From Trichomonas vaginalis G3 (lineage: Eukaryota; Parabasalia; Trichomonadida; Trichomonadidae), in the NCBI RefSeq assembly GCF_026262505.1, contig NC_067206.1, positions 1,798,001 to 1,862,000 of the forward strand: a DNA stretch of 64,000 bases. Reading direction: 5' to 3'. The notes under the pieces are model-generated. The model was given only the letters and a program-made list of their open reading frames with translations. It was not told where the DNA came from and did not search any database. Below, piece after piece: positions 9,556-20,902 of this stretch (positions are counted from its first letter, which is position 1; the number at the start of each line of letters is the position of its first letter). A program made the position numbers and the translations under genes.

Positions 9556-10797
9556 TTATAGATCTGCAAAAACATCAGAGGCAAAAAATTTTATTACGGT
9601 AAAATTGAATTTCATGAATCCATGCGTCAAAAGCATTGTCATCATTAGCTATGGGCAAACATGCGGCAAACCAAGTTTATATCTAAATGTGTTTTGTTTT
9701 TTGCAAAGCTTCCAATGTGAAAATTTTTGGATAACAAATTAAGCGAATTCTCACAGTATGTTTAATGGATCAAGGCGATCAGGCTCATATATCAGCATAT
9801 TATCTTTAATTCCTTTAAAAGATCCGAACTTTGCTATTCCATTTTGATGAATAGCTGCTGAGCTGCAATTAAAAACTCAATATTGAATGTAGCCGCAGCA
9901 TTCTCTATCTTATTCTTTGAAGCTAATACCATATAATGACTGCCAGACTTCATTGAAGTTTAATCTTTGCTTAATACTTTCCATACGAGTAAAATTGAGG
10001 ATCATTAATACATGCCTGCTTTACTTATTTGATATACTATTATAATTCTCTAATAGAGGCGGGTTCCTTTGCCTTTTGGAAACAAGAATCTCTAAATAGT
10101 TATGATGTTGTGACGTTTCTGCAAATTTAGCAATATATTTCTGTAAAAGATCGCGGAATTTTCTCTTCTGAGCATCATCAAACTTAATACTTCTCATTTT
10201 TCTGATCGTCTCAGAATTTTCTTTGTCATATGAATATATATTAACGGTTTCACCAACTTCTTGATCATCAATCTTACTTCTTTTAGAATGATCATGCTTT
10301 TTATTGATAAATTTTTCCTTTTGTATTTTTAATTCTTCGCTTGTATAGTAAGGGGTTTGAAATGTTTGATAAACATCTCTTTTTAACACTTCTTTGGCAG
10401 TTTTCTTCTCTTTGAATAAATTTTCTTTTGTTAATGATATGTTACCAAGTTCTATATCAAGTCGCGCTAAATCATTTTGCAATTTTAGAATCAAATCATT
10501 TCCTTTCAAGATTAAAGCATTCTTCTGAACAATTCCATTATGAAAAATTTCCAGTAAATGATTAGAATCTCGTTGATTTAAAGAATATGGACATGTTATT
10601 TGACAATAATGTGAGGAATTTAAAAACTCATCAGAGCCATCACAGCAATTGCAGATTCCATTATTTAAATCTTCAATTGAAATTTGATTTTTACTGTTAG
10701 AACAAGAAAATGTCATTTTATCAAGATCAAATTGTTTCTGTAATGCTCCAGAATATTCATTTGGATTAAAAGCTAGATATATGCATATCAGAAGCAT
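9556..10797 (-). CDS. Host glucosidase II beta subunit-like (PRKCSH family), frame interrupted in its C-terminal part
   Basis: The N-terminus (MLLICIYLAFNP) is a possible signal peptide. A Cys-rich LDL-receptor-A-like module follows, with NGICNCCDGSDEF and CQITC, typical of glucosidase II beta, then a Lys/Glu-rich helical middle and an MRH-like C-terminal domain that would bind mannose on glycoproteins in the ER. The frame is open for 258 residues from 10797 to 10021. Beyond that this copy has several 1-base indels relative to the open copy at 4962-5629, which may be sequence errors. An Inr lies 6 bp upstream of the ATG. The 3' end lies about 60 bp from a Polinton end. Confidence 0.82.
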
Positions 10798-10806
10798 TCA
10801 AGTGAA
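10798..10806 (-). promoter_or_regulatory. Trichomonad initiator (Inr) of the glucosidase II beta-like gene
   Basis: Read on the - strand the sequence is TTCACTTGA directly before the ATG. TCACT fits the T. vaginalis Inr consensus TCA+1Py(T/A), with the A about 6 nt from the start codon, in the usual range for this organism. Confidence 0.65.
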
Positions 10807-11151
10807 ATCGTGTAAGACTTTACGATTTCTTCAGAAATTCCAACCAGAACCGTTTCTAATTGAAAGTTTTTATTATAAAACATTGATGCTTTATACAGAC
10901 TGTTGATATTGTGATACGTGAATTGTTCAAATTTTTAATGGACTTTATTTTTCAATAATAGACGTAGATATATAATTCTATATGTGAGTAATTCCTATGT
11001 ATAGTATGTCAAAGAAATTAATATAAGACATTTACACTTTTTTTAAAATTTGCAATATTTTAGGCAAATGCAAGTAGAACAATTCATAGGATTTTAAAAA
11101 AACACATTCGATAATATTAAACTAAATGTTTTAAAATGATTTCGTAAGGCA
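10807..11151. other. Intergenic, nothing recognised
   Basis: AT-rich spacer between the glucosidase II beta-like promoter and the 3' end of the small membrane-protein gene. I see no ORF, RNA gene or repeat. Confidence 0.6.
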
Positions 11152-11397
11152 TTATGTACAAGAACATGAACATGAGCACGAGCAGCATGATGAGCACTTT
11201 GCAATCTTCTTCAGCTTTCCTTTTATGCCTAATACAATGAAAACAACAACTAAAAATACGGTAAATAGAATTAAAAGTGTTACACCAGCTACTGAAACAA
11301 TGGAGAATGGACCAAATTTGGAATTTCCATTAGTGGACTTTTGTTGTTCTATTCCACGAACCAAAGCTGTAAGTAGTGATATAAAAAGAACTATCAT
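11152..11397 (-). CDS. Small host membrane protein with Cys-rich tail, 81 aa
   Basis: MIVLFISLLTALVRGIE looks like a signal peptide or first anchor. A 15-residue polar stretch follows, then a strong membrane segment (VTLLILFTVFLVVVFIVLGI), a basic KGKLKK stop-transfer and a tail of alternating Ser/Cys (CSSCCSCSCSCSC). Short single-pass proteins with a cytosolic Cys-rich tail could be palmitoylated or bind metal (inferred). No family is recognised. No clear Inr lies within 20 bp of the ATG. Codon use is ordinary for the host. Confidence 0.6.
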   Translation of the reverse strand: MIVLFISLLTALVRGIEQQKSTNGNSKFGPFSIVSVAGVTLLILFTVFLVVVFIVLGIKGKLKKIAKCSSCCSCSCSCSCT

Positions 11398-12146
11398 TTA
11401 TTTTATGGAGTATTCAAATTTTGAATAGATGAAACGATAAGTATAAAAAGGAAATTTAAGTAATCCAACAAAAGTTTCTCACACAATTTTCCATTTGAGT
11501 AATGTAAATATATTTGCCGTCTGCTATGAAAAACAAACCCATCGAATCGTCGAAATTTATCGAGGCATTTTGGAGGGTTGAAAGTTACAAGCTCTCAATT
11601 TTCGTCCCTTTTGTACGTTTATTATAATTGTAGCATATTGTCATCAAGCACGCGACTAACCAGCAAAGACGTGTCCTCTAATTCCGTCCCTAGTTCAAGA
11701 ATCTGGAACTATTTAAGCAAAACATTCGATTTCAAAATCAAGCATTCTTTATTCAACGAGTAAAACATTAAAGTATAATTTCAAAAAATTATTTTTCGGA
11801 TTTTATTCCGTAAAACAACGTTACAGAAAACGCCTATAAAATTCGAATTTTCCCTAAAAAATTCAGTGCAGGTCGATTTAAGAGATTTTTCAAAAACAAT
11901 CATATCAGTAGATAGGGTATAATATAGAGGAGCTTTATGAATAACTCAAAATCCGGGAAACTCAATATTCAACGAGAAAAACGCTTAACGAATCTCACTT
12001 TTGGTGTAAACATCACAAAAAATTGAGAGAGTTTCTGGTCGGAAGCCTCCCTTAAAAAAATTAAAACATAAATTGTAAAATAAGATTTAAGGTAATTCAC
12101 TGTATCTTTAAAATTTTTATTAGCTTGAAATTATACTGAAGGCAAG
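11398..12146. other. Intergenic, about 750 bp, no gene seen
   Basis: AT-rich host spacer up to the A run at the left end of Polinton B. Only short unsupported ORFs occur. The words AAAGTTACAAGCTCTCAATTTT near 11580 and AGCTCTCAATTTTTTGACA near 39714 share a short core, perhaps an old repeat. Confidence 0.5.
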
Positions 12147-12173
12147 AAAAAAAAAAAAAAAAAAAAAAAAAAA

Positions 12174-12214
12174 GGTAGTGGGGCTTCCAGGCACTTCGTG
12201 CCTTCTAGCCCTGA
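12174..12214. other. Terminal stem-loop of Polinton B left end
   Basis: GGGCT...AGCCC encloses GGCACTTCGTGCC, giving a nested stem-loop right at the tip. The same fold is present at 4866-4897, 35988-36018 and 43434-43466, so it is a constant feature of the element ends. Confidence 0.7.
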
Positions 12215-12294
12215 AGATGTTTAGTATAAATGAAGTTCTTATATACGGGTCTTCCAGGAGCTTTTCACAAATTATATATGTTTTCATGTTTTGT

Positions 12295-12645
12295 CAAGAT
12301 TTCATAACGGAATAAGACTTTGTCAAGATTTCATCGTAAAGACTTTGTCAAGATTTCATCGTAAAGACTTTGTCAAGATTTTCATCGTAAAGACTTTGTC
12401 AAAACTTCATCGTAAAGACTTTGTCAAAACTTCATCGTAAAATCAGACAAAAATAATGTTTAGGGTAGAAGGTTAGATATAACCTCTTTTCTAACCTCTT
12501 TTCTACCCTCTTGAATTTGTCAAGATTTCTTCGTAAATGTTTTGTCAAGACTTCTTCGTAAATGTTTTGTCAAGACTTCTTCGTAAATGTTTTGTCAAGA
12601 CTTCTTCGTAAATGTTTTGTCAAGACTTCTTCGTAAAATCAGACA
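12295..12645 (+). repeat. 25-bp subterminal repeat array, Polinton B left
   Basis: Tandem units of the form TTGTCAAGATTTCATCGTAAAGACT, and a sister type with TTCTTCGTAAATGT, in two blocks separated by a hairpin module. The mirror-image array is at 35565-35910. Confidence 0.85.
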
Positions 12646-13040
12646 AAAATAATGTTTAGGGTAGAAGGTTAGATATAACCTCTTTTCTAACCTCTTTTTC
12701 TACCCTCTTGAATTTTTCATGAAATTTACACCAAAAATATACTACTAGGGTCATTTACGAAGAAATCTCAACAAAGTCTTTACGATGAAATCTCAACAAA
12801 ACATAGACAAGAAAGTTCATGAGAAATTAGATGAAGAAGTCTTAACAAAGTCTTTACGAAGAAATTCATGAAAATTCAAGAGGGTAGAAAAGAGGTTAGA
12901 AAAGAGGTTATATCTAACCTTCTACCCTAAAATATATTTTTGGGTCATTTACACTCATTTACGAAGAAATCTCAACAAAGTCTTTACGAAGAAGTCACAA
13001 TAAAACATCTGTCAAAAACCGCTTTTTAACTTCACTTAAA

Positions 13041-16000
13041 ATGCCACGTAAGCTACGTAAGAATATACGTAAGAGGAAGAGAGCATTGAAACATCCAATA
13101 GTAAGACTGACACCACAACAACAGTTGCAACAACAAATGCTGAATGACCCCACTATGTTGCAACAAATGTCAAGCAATCCTATGCTTTTAAACCGAGTTC
13201 TTGGTGCACAGAGTGGAGGTTTAAGAGCGGCACTTTTAGCGAAAATGGCAGGCTATGGTGGAGCTGCAGACGGAACAGCCTATAACCCTCAAAGTCAAAT
13301 GAATTTGAGTTCACTCAAAAATCAAATAACAGATGTCAAAAAGTCAAACATAGACATACAGAAGCAAATAAGTGAAAACGAAAAGAAACTAGAATATGAC
13401 AGACACACAAAGAAACTCAATGAGTTAAACGTAGAGAAAAGAAGAAAGAAGAACAACTGAAAGAACTAAGTACAGAGGAATATGCGAAAAAAGTGTCAGA
13501 AAAAGCAGCAGAAGTAGCAAAAATGGAACAAGATGTCATAAATTTGAAAAACCATACTACTCAATATAAAGTACTGAAAGATGAAGAGATAAAACAAAAA
13601 GCCCTGAAGACATATATGGATAGCGATGAGTATAAAAAAGAAGTTGAAGCAAATGTAAAGGCAGAAAAACTTTTACAGTTGCAAAACCAAACCGTACAGT
13701 ATGAAAACTTAGCACAAGAAAGTAAAAATAACGACGCGGCTATGCAAAAGGCAATGAAAAGCGCAGAATATATAAAAGCTAACAATGACTGGTTAGATGC
13801 CCAAGCCAACGCTAAAGCAGCCCAACTCATAGGGTCAATAAGGACAAAAATACAAGCGGATGAAGATAGTTCAAATGAAGCTTTAACAAATGCTGACTTT
13901 AAGAACGCCTTCGAAGCTCTTCATAGTAAGGTGAAACAAGTGAACGACTTTCTCATCTGGAAAGAAACTGAAGTCTGAAGGTTTCGACAAAGAGTTAAAA
14001 GAAGTAGCACAAAATATGACGAAAATAACAGATGCAGCAACGAGACAGGCAGTTCAAAGTGCCTATGACGCCGTTAGAGCAACTGTTGTGAAAAGTCAAG
14101 AAAAAGAGTTACAACAGACCAAAACAGACCTAGTAAATGCTTTCTTAAAAACGAAAAGTCAGGTAGGACATTACGCTGCAGATGGAACATATGTGCCAGC
14201 TGGTGGAACTTATATACCACCAAACCCTCCAAGAGAAGCACCTGCACCAGGACTACCTAGAACATTTACATCGTCACATGGACATAGACACAGGCATGCA
14301 CCAAAACCAGCACAACAACCAACAGTTCAAAATCCAGCACAACAACCAACAGTTCAAAATCCAGCACACAACAACAACCAGCACAGCAACCACTCCACAA
14401 CCAGCACAACAACCACAAACAGAGCAAGGACATAAAAGAAGTAGAGAACAAGGAAACCAAGAATTCTTAAAAATGCTTAAAGAAGAGTGTGGTTTCGCAG
14501 ATACTGTTGACTTTAGTGACAGATATAAAGAAGCTATTAGAAAGTTCAAGGATGGAAATACTGACCCGAACCTATTTAGCTTTATGACTCAGCACCAAAT
14601 GGGATATAATTTCAAACCTGGAAAATACAAGCTCGCTAAGGGATATGATTTAATAGCATATCATCCAAATGACATGAACGAATTTACTCCGAGATATTTG
14701 ATGTCAGAGCTAAATGACAATTCAACTTTCGTCATGAAACGCGTAAAAAATAGAGACGGAACGAAAGAACAAAAGCTTATGAATGCGGATGACGTAGATA
14801 GGGAACTTTTTAAAAACGGTCTCGGAATATATGAAATGCCAGCAGATGAGGTACAAGAAACTCCACAGGAAGAACTAGTTCAGATACAACCAGACATGGA
14901 AGAAATAGTTCAGCAACAACAGCTAGAAGAGCCTGAAGGAAACGAACAAGTCCTTCCTTGGAAACTAACTTCACAGAACTAGATGAAGATTTGGAACAGC
15001 CGAAAAATCTTGACCCTCAACAAGAGTATGCGGAGAATATGGAATATTTCCAAGAGTCTAAAAAAAATTCGGCTGACATAGTAGAAGAATATCGAAAAAT
15101 GTTTGCCGACATACAAAAGACTCCAACACCAGATGAAAATATTCAGCATAGAATGGAAGAACTGAAAAAAATGTACACAAATACAACAACCCTTTTTACT
15201 TACGAGCATTTAACGTTCAATCTTCGGATGAACTCGGTGAAGATAAAAGGTTAAATTTCAAGAAAACATATAGAAATGAAACATTGTTTAAAGTTCATTC
15301 AGAACCTAACCAAGATGGAAACAAACCTACTTTTGTTTCTGCAGACGATGGAACTACAATGAGATGGGGTCATAAAGCTAACTCGGATAGGTGGTTCATA
15401 AACTTACAACCACAATTCCAAGAAGTTGTAGACGCAATGGAAGTCAATGGTGAACCAGATATAGCTGGTATTTTAAGCGCGGCTTTAATGCCATTGAAAG
15501 ATATGAAAGATGCAGATATTTTGAACCAGTATGAAATGAACATGGCTGATGGAAATATAACACCTGACGTTCTAGAACATTTATCTCAAAGAACTACACA
15601 GAACCATAGAGATGGTATATTTGGTGAAGAGTTTAGAAAGAAAGTTAGGGAGAGAGAAGGAAGAGAACCTATTGTACATGACCTTGCAAACGAAAGTTTA
15701 CAAAATGTCATAAAAACTTACTTTGCAGACAATGAACCGAGAAGGGATGAATATTTAAGAAAACTCAAATGGACAGTACCAAATGAAATGTTAGTATTGA
15801 AAAACATGTTCCTTGACAAAATAAAACCAACTACAGAAATAAACGACGCAAGACTGAAAGATTGGGTAGAAGCTTTCCCATTCACAAAAGATATAGTTGG
15901 TAACATGGAAAGAAAACCAGAATGGCTACAAAAACATATATTTGGAAACGAGCATATTCCATATGGACAGGCACTGTTTGAAGAGCTTGAACCGGAAACT

Positions 16001-16258
16001 CAGGAAAGAGTCATGCAAACAATACGCGAAGACTCAAATACAGACTATGACAAACTCTTTCTAGGATATAGGTTACCTGAGATGGGCGACCAGAGCCAAA
16101 AGGCAAAAAGGACATGGGAAATTTGCAACATACTAGATGAACATAATGCAAAGATGCAACAACTTCAAGCAGAGGGCAATGAAGGAAAAAGAAGAGTTAA
16201 AAACTCAGTCAGGAAGAAAGTAAAGCTTGGTCCACGTGGGTTCTATTATGACATATAA
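13041..16258 (+). pseudogene. Large basic/coiled-coil Polinton protein (broken), first gene of B
   Basis: The locus would encode about 1,070 residues. The first 30 are strongly basic (MPRKLRKNIRKRKRALKHP), protamine- or core-protein-like. A Gln/Met-rich stretch follows, then a long Lys/Glu/Ala coiled coil, a Pro/Gln-rich linker after SSHGHRHRH, and a more globular C-terminal third. It matches no enzyme I know. Placed directly before the capsid gene, it may be a DNA-condensing core or scaffold protein (inferred). The locus is interrupted several times. Confidence 0.75.
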
Positions 16259-16290
16259 ATCCAACTATTCTATATTTTTACTCATATGAA

Positions 16291-17891
16291 ATGTACGCCG
16301 CTCAGAATATAACGCCAACAGTTTTGGATGCTATGAATGGAAATGTTTCCGAATGGTATAACGAATGCGACAATGCCATTAGAAGGTCAGAAATAGTTCC
16401 TGGAACTTACGAATATACAACTGCTGTTTCTTATGGAAACGTAGGTGAGTTTGGAGAAGGTTCTTCAACAACAGTAGATATTGCTTGCGACAGGTTTCAT
16501 ATAATTTCTATTGACAACTCTTTCTTATACGTGGAACAAGACATTGAAATAAAACCTTCTGCCAAGTTGTCTGACAAGAAAGGTTGCAATGGAATTTTCT
16601 ATGTCGGATACCAATATGCTCCAGAAGTTTTCATGGGATATAAGATATATTCTAACTCTGACTTAGTTCAAACAGTAACATGGGCAAACTATGAATGGTT
16701 CGCTTTGAGAAACTCAGTACAACCACAAGCTAGAGAACAAACAGACCAGTATGCAACTATTGAGAAAATAAGAAGACTTGACCCTAACGTTCCAGGAGTT
16801 TATGTTAACCTTTCTGGACAAACTGCAGCAGCAGTAACCAAAGTAAAATTGAAACTTAGAGTTCCTTTGTCATCTTTCCTCATCTTCAGGTTTTTAAGAT
16901 ACTTGCCAAACTGGGCAGGAAAAATTTCTATCGAACTTACTCCAAGCAAAAATAACTTAGTCATTGCACCAACACAAGACCCATTCACTCTTACAGAGTA
17001 GTGGGAACAATAAAATGTCATTCGCCGACTTTTGCAAAAAGTTGACTTAGACTTTGGTTTCTCAAACCTCAACACTGAAGTAAACTATTATTTCAATGCT
17101 GCTGGAGATGCTTGGACCCAGTTAAGTTCACATGCGAAAAGTTTGAATGCAAGAGAATAGAAAGCAGACTTGCAGTCTATATGTTGGACCCAGATATTTC
17201 AAATGCTTTAGCTGCCAAATATATTGCAGTTCCACTTATGTTCCCTATACACCAAATATCTGTCAAAGACTTTGCAGGTGAAGTTGGAAACCAAAGTGCT
17301 GACCCAGGTGCAAGAACAGATATTGCCTTAACAACTGCAATGAAACATGCAGATACTATGTTTGTACTGTTCAGACGAACTATAAATGACTATTCTTGCT
17401 TCTACAACCCTGGTATTAAATACCATATAAACATAGATGGCAAATACTATCCAAGAGAAGAATATTCTACAGTTGAGGATATGAGGTCATACAACTTGAC
17501 ATTAGATGCTATGAACTTTAACAACAACTTCACAACAACCATTAACCCTGAAATGCAAAGTTCTATTATGCCATATGTGAAAGTATGGACTCATACAGGA
17601 GCTCAAAAAACTCAATATACAAATGGAGACCGTTCAAACTTTTGGCTTGGCATTCCATTTGCTGACTCAGAAGACTTTATGGGTGGTATTTCAACTGTTG
17701 GTACTGTACAAATACAATATACTGGTGACAGAGACGGTCCAGATGAATTGAAAGCAAAGAAGTTTACAAAACCAATAGCACTTTTCACGGAAGATGCTCT
17801 TTTGAAGATTCGTTCGATGAAACCTGCTGGGGCTCCTCAGATTGGCATAACGACAGCTTCCATCGAGCAGATTTTGGCAGCAGGTCAGTAA
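16291..17891 (+). pseudogene. Major capsid protein candidate, double jelly-roll type (broken), B
   Basis: About 535 residues, the right length for a Polinton double jelly-roll capsid protein. It begins MYAAQNITPTVLDAMNG and is rich in beta-strand-like stretches: FLIFRFLRYLPNWAGKISIEL in the first half and KYHINIDGKYYPREEYSTVED in the second. The C-terminus is GITTASIEQILAAGQ. The assignment rests on length, composition and position between the core and penton-like genes, not on a motif. The 3' end overlaps an antisense gene. The locus is interrupted. Confidence 0.7.
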
Positions 17892-18203
17892 GTTGTTCTT
17901 GAACTGACTTCTCTCCGTCAAATATTGACAGTACGCCAGTTTTGATATAATATTGTATTATAAACTTACCTTTAGAAATATCTGTAAGTTTTGTTGTTAT
18001 ATTTTTGTCTGCTTCAAGAACTTTCACCATTCGGTTATACCAACTTTCTTTGCTTTATGAAAATATTTTGGTTCAGCAAAGACTGCTATTCTATAACATT
18101 TACCATTGTTTGTATAAAGAACTATTCTGTCAATGTATTTGTATTGTTTGTGTGTGTAAACTTTGTTTTGCTTCAATTCAAAGAGATACTCAAATACGTC
18201 CAT
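17785..18203 (-). pseudogene. Small antisense Polinton protein, about 139 aa (broken), B
   Basis: It begins MDVFEYLFELKQNKVYTHKQ and contains KYIDRIVLYTNNGKCYRIAV and YFHKAKKVGITE. The last 35 or so codons run antisense to the capsid gene. No family is recognised. It sits head to head with the next + strand gene, with only 17 bp between start codons, so a shared bidirectional promoter is likely. Confidence 0.65.
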
Positions 18204-18220
18204 CTTTTTATTCTTAGTAA

Positions 18221-18801
18221 ATGTCATTTCCGAAAAATAGAAGCGTAAGTGTTTCAAAAGGTTTAATGGCGGTGGCAGATGTGAAGTTAAATTCACCAAC
18301 TCAAACAAACAGTCAAAGTGTTGTTGTCAATGTCAAAGAAAGAGATGTTGAAGTGGGGAAACCATACGAAGACGAAGATGGTATAACAATAGTTCCTGTA
18401 AAAGAACAACCAACATACCCTGAAGTTAGCAGAGACTTAAGTTCTGTTGCAGATATTCGAAACGACTACCAACAACTTAAAGACAAACTTAAAACTCAGG
18501 AGAAGATTTGTCAAGCTTTGGGTATAATGTTAAACTTGGTCGAACACAACCCTGTAAAAGTGAACTCATATGTCATCGCACCTCATGAAGTTTTGAAAGA
18601 ACTATTGAAACTTTTGACAGAGGCAGACGATATAAACATCAAAGAAATAGAACCCGACGTTGTTGCTGTGGTGTTTCATATAATGTCATTGACAAGATAT
18701 ACGTTATGAAAGGAGGTGAAACGTTGAACTTAAAATATAGTTTCCCAGACGTCATAAAAATATTTGACGACCACAACATTTCATTAAAATTTACTTGCTA
18801 A
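18221..18801 (+). pseudogene. Polinton protein of about 190 aa, unknown (broken), B
   Basis: MSFPKNRSVSVSKGLMAVAD opens a polar N-terminal half, followed by a helical segment (YQQLKDKLKTQEKICQALGI) and a C-terminal part with MKGGETLNLKYSFPDVIKIF. It lies in the structural gene block between the capsid gene and the penton candidate. The product might be a virion component; no motif is known to me. Confidence 0.6.
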
Positions 18802-18805
18802 GTAA

Positions 18806-19610
18806 ATGGCAGAAGACATAGTGGTTTATACTATTACGACTAAAAACCCTGAGTCATATAATTCTATAACAACAAACTTACAAAGTCCTCAAGGACGATA
18901 TTGTAAACTAACCTTAAACACAATGACGACTAAAGCCTGTTTTGCTCTTTTGACACCAGAAGACTTTGTTGTGTGAATGGTAAAAAATACTTCTTTGAAG
19001 ATACTTACTCAGATATACCACCAACAGGTTTTGTTGACTTATTTAATACTTTAAGGACGGATGTAACATGTGCTGCAACTAGAGCAGGTTTCATTATGTT
19101 TGGATGTCCGACTGAGTTTAGTATAAACGATATGAGCTATAATACAAAACTTATATCTGGTTTTTACTACCAACAGTTTCCTATAACAGGAAAAGGTGTC
19201 ATACAAGGAATGTCTGTTCCATTGACTTTAAGTACACCTATTTTATATATTGTTTCAAACTTAGGTTCAAAGTGCTATTCGAATGTCGACAGAAACTACT
19301 ATGACCAAAAGATACTCATGCGTATAAACAACACTTTCTCTGCTGGTTTGCCTATTGTTCATTCGAATGCAGAGTTTTCAGCTTTAGTAAACTCAAACAC
19401 TTTAGCAAACATAACGTTGACATTAGTCGACGCAAACTTTGTTCCTGTAAAACTTTTATGTCCTATGTATTTGTCAATGACGGCAGAAAGTTTCGAATTG
19501 GAAGATGCAACTGGTGAAAGTATTGTATTACAAGAACAACTTCAAAACAAATAGCTCAAGAACAACAAATGCAACAAATGGAACAAATGCAACAACAAAG
19601 TCAAGAATAA
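18806..19610 (+). pseudogene. Minor capsid/penton candidate (broken), B
   Basis: About 265 residues, beta-rich, beginning MAEDIVVYTITTKNPESYNS. It contains FGCPTEFSINDMSYNTKLIS and QGMSVPLTLSTPILYIVSNL, with a Gln/Ala/Glu repeat tail. Length, beta character and position right after the capsid block fit the single jelly-roll penton protein of Polintons. This is an inference by position. The ATG lies 5 bp after the previous gene. Confidence 0.55.
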
Positions 19611-19636
19611 AAATATTTTTTTTTATTTTTATAAAA
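19611..19636 (+). promoter_or_regulatory. Element-type AT promoter motif before the SF3 helicase (B)
   Basis: AAATATTTTTTTTTATTTTTATAAAA precedes the ATG. The same A5-T-A-T7-A-T4 pattern recurs directly upstream of at least ten other genes in B and C, on both strands. Confidence 0.6.
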
Positions 19637-20867
19637 ATGTACAGAATAGATGTTTCAGATTTTTATGACTTCCAAGCGTTCAGAAATATGTGTCCATTTA
19701 GAGACTATAACAAAGCAGTCGAGAATTTGAAACGTTTAGTCATTTATGTCGACTCTGCCCCAGAATGTTATGTTATGAAAGAATGGGATGTTGTCTTTAA
19801 CAAACCAAGAGCAACAATAGTGTCTGAACAAGAATGTAGACAGAAACTTAAGAAAATAAAAGTCGTACAGGTTGGCATGAAGATGTTAGATGCTTGGGAT
19901 ATCTTATTGTCAAAATTGAAGATTTTTCAGTTCGTGGTATAAAGTTCTATACACCATCTCCAAACTTCTATTCTATCTTCACTGGATATAAATACGAACA
20001 AGTAGAATGGAAAGAAAATGTTATAGAAGCTTGGTTAGACCATGTCAAAGAAATTATATGCAATGGAAACGAAAGAGTCTATGAGTATATCTTATGTTGG
20101 TTTGCAAACATCTTACAATATCCAAGTGCTAAAAATGAAACTGCTCTCATTATAATTGGAAAACAAGGAACTGGTAAGAACACTTTCTTTACAGATATCT
20201 TATGCAAACTGTTAGAGGCTATTCGAACCCTAATATGACAAACTTAGAAACATCTGCGGTAAATTTAACTCTTCAATAGAGAATATGAAACTTATAGTAT
20301 GTAACGAACTTCAAAGTATAGATACAACAAAGTTTTAAACTCAGATGCTTTGAAGAGTCTTATAACAGACAAAGTTGGAGTTGTTGAAAGAAATATAAAG
20401 ACCAAAGAGTTTGTGAAAATGTTGCAAATTTCATCATGGTTTCAAACAACGCCGTTCCGATGAAGTTAGAAAGTTCTGACAGAAGATATGTAGTTGTCAG
20501 AACGTCAGATTCTCATATGCAAGATACAGAATATTTTGACGACTTAGCAGAAACTTTGACACCTAACTTTTACAACCACTTGTTCTCATATTTCATGACA
20601 TTAGATATTTCTAAGTTCAATCCAAGACAAATTCCACATACCGAAGAAAGACAAACATTGTTAGAAGCAAACAAGAGTGTATATGAACTGTTTATAGATG
20701 AGACTAACTTTGAGTGTTTAGATGAAAGGTCATTGTACGATTCGTATAAACAGTATTGTCAAGAATATGGTTATATGACAGCGTCTAAACGAACATTCTT
20801 GGCAAATGTCAAAAATCTTTTAGATGTTCAGAATGGCGTATATACAAAGAAAAATTTTTCTGAGTAA
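19637..20867 (+). pseudogene. Superfamily 3 helicase, D5/NrS-1-like (broken), B
   Basis: About 410 residues. The P-loop region is IIIGKQGTGKNTFFTDILCK, Walker B-like LIVCNELQS, then DALKSLITDKVGVVERK, motif C-like NFIMVSNN and an arginine-finger stretch SSDRRYVVVR. This is the helicase of D5/primase-helicase proteins, which opens the replication fork in many DNA viruses. The roughly 150-residue N-terminal part shows no recognisable polymerase or archaeo-eukaryotic primase motif. It is preceded by the element's AT promoter motif. The locus is interrupted. Confidence 0.88.
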
Positions 20868-20902
20868 ATTTTAAAAAAATATTTTTTTATCCGATAGAAA
20901 AG

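Larger units (their letters stand above)
12174..13025 (+). repeat. Left TIR of Polinton B
   Basis: About 850 bp, inverted relative to 35179-36023. From outside in: terminal hairpin, a block of about 6 units of a 25-bp repeat (GACAAAGTCTTTACGATGAAATCTT-like without its middle varying much), a hairpin module, a second block of about 5 units, another hairpin module, then a mixed block ending GTCAAAAACCGCTTTT just before the first gene. Confidence 0.92.

Noticed and set aside
11578-11763. 61-aa ORF in host spacer
   Set aside because: No Inr near the start, no recognisable features, chance length in open AT-rich DNA.
12140-12173. Target-site duplication around B (AAG on both sides)
   Set aside because: The adjoining A and T runs make any 5-6 bp repeat ambiguous; GGCAAG and AAGAAT do not match.
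14266-14549. Antisense ORFs rich in Cys/Leu/Val opposite the Pro/Gln linker
   Set aside because: Shadow of the low-complexity CAACCAGCA repeat on the coding strand.
13041-16258. Assignment of the large first gene as the Polinton cysteine protease or PolB
   Set aside because: No protease triad context or polymerase motif is visible; composition is basic, coiled coil and Pro/Gln-rich.
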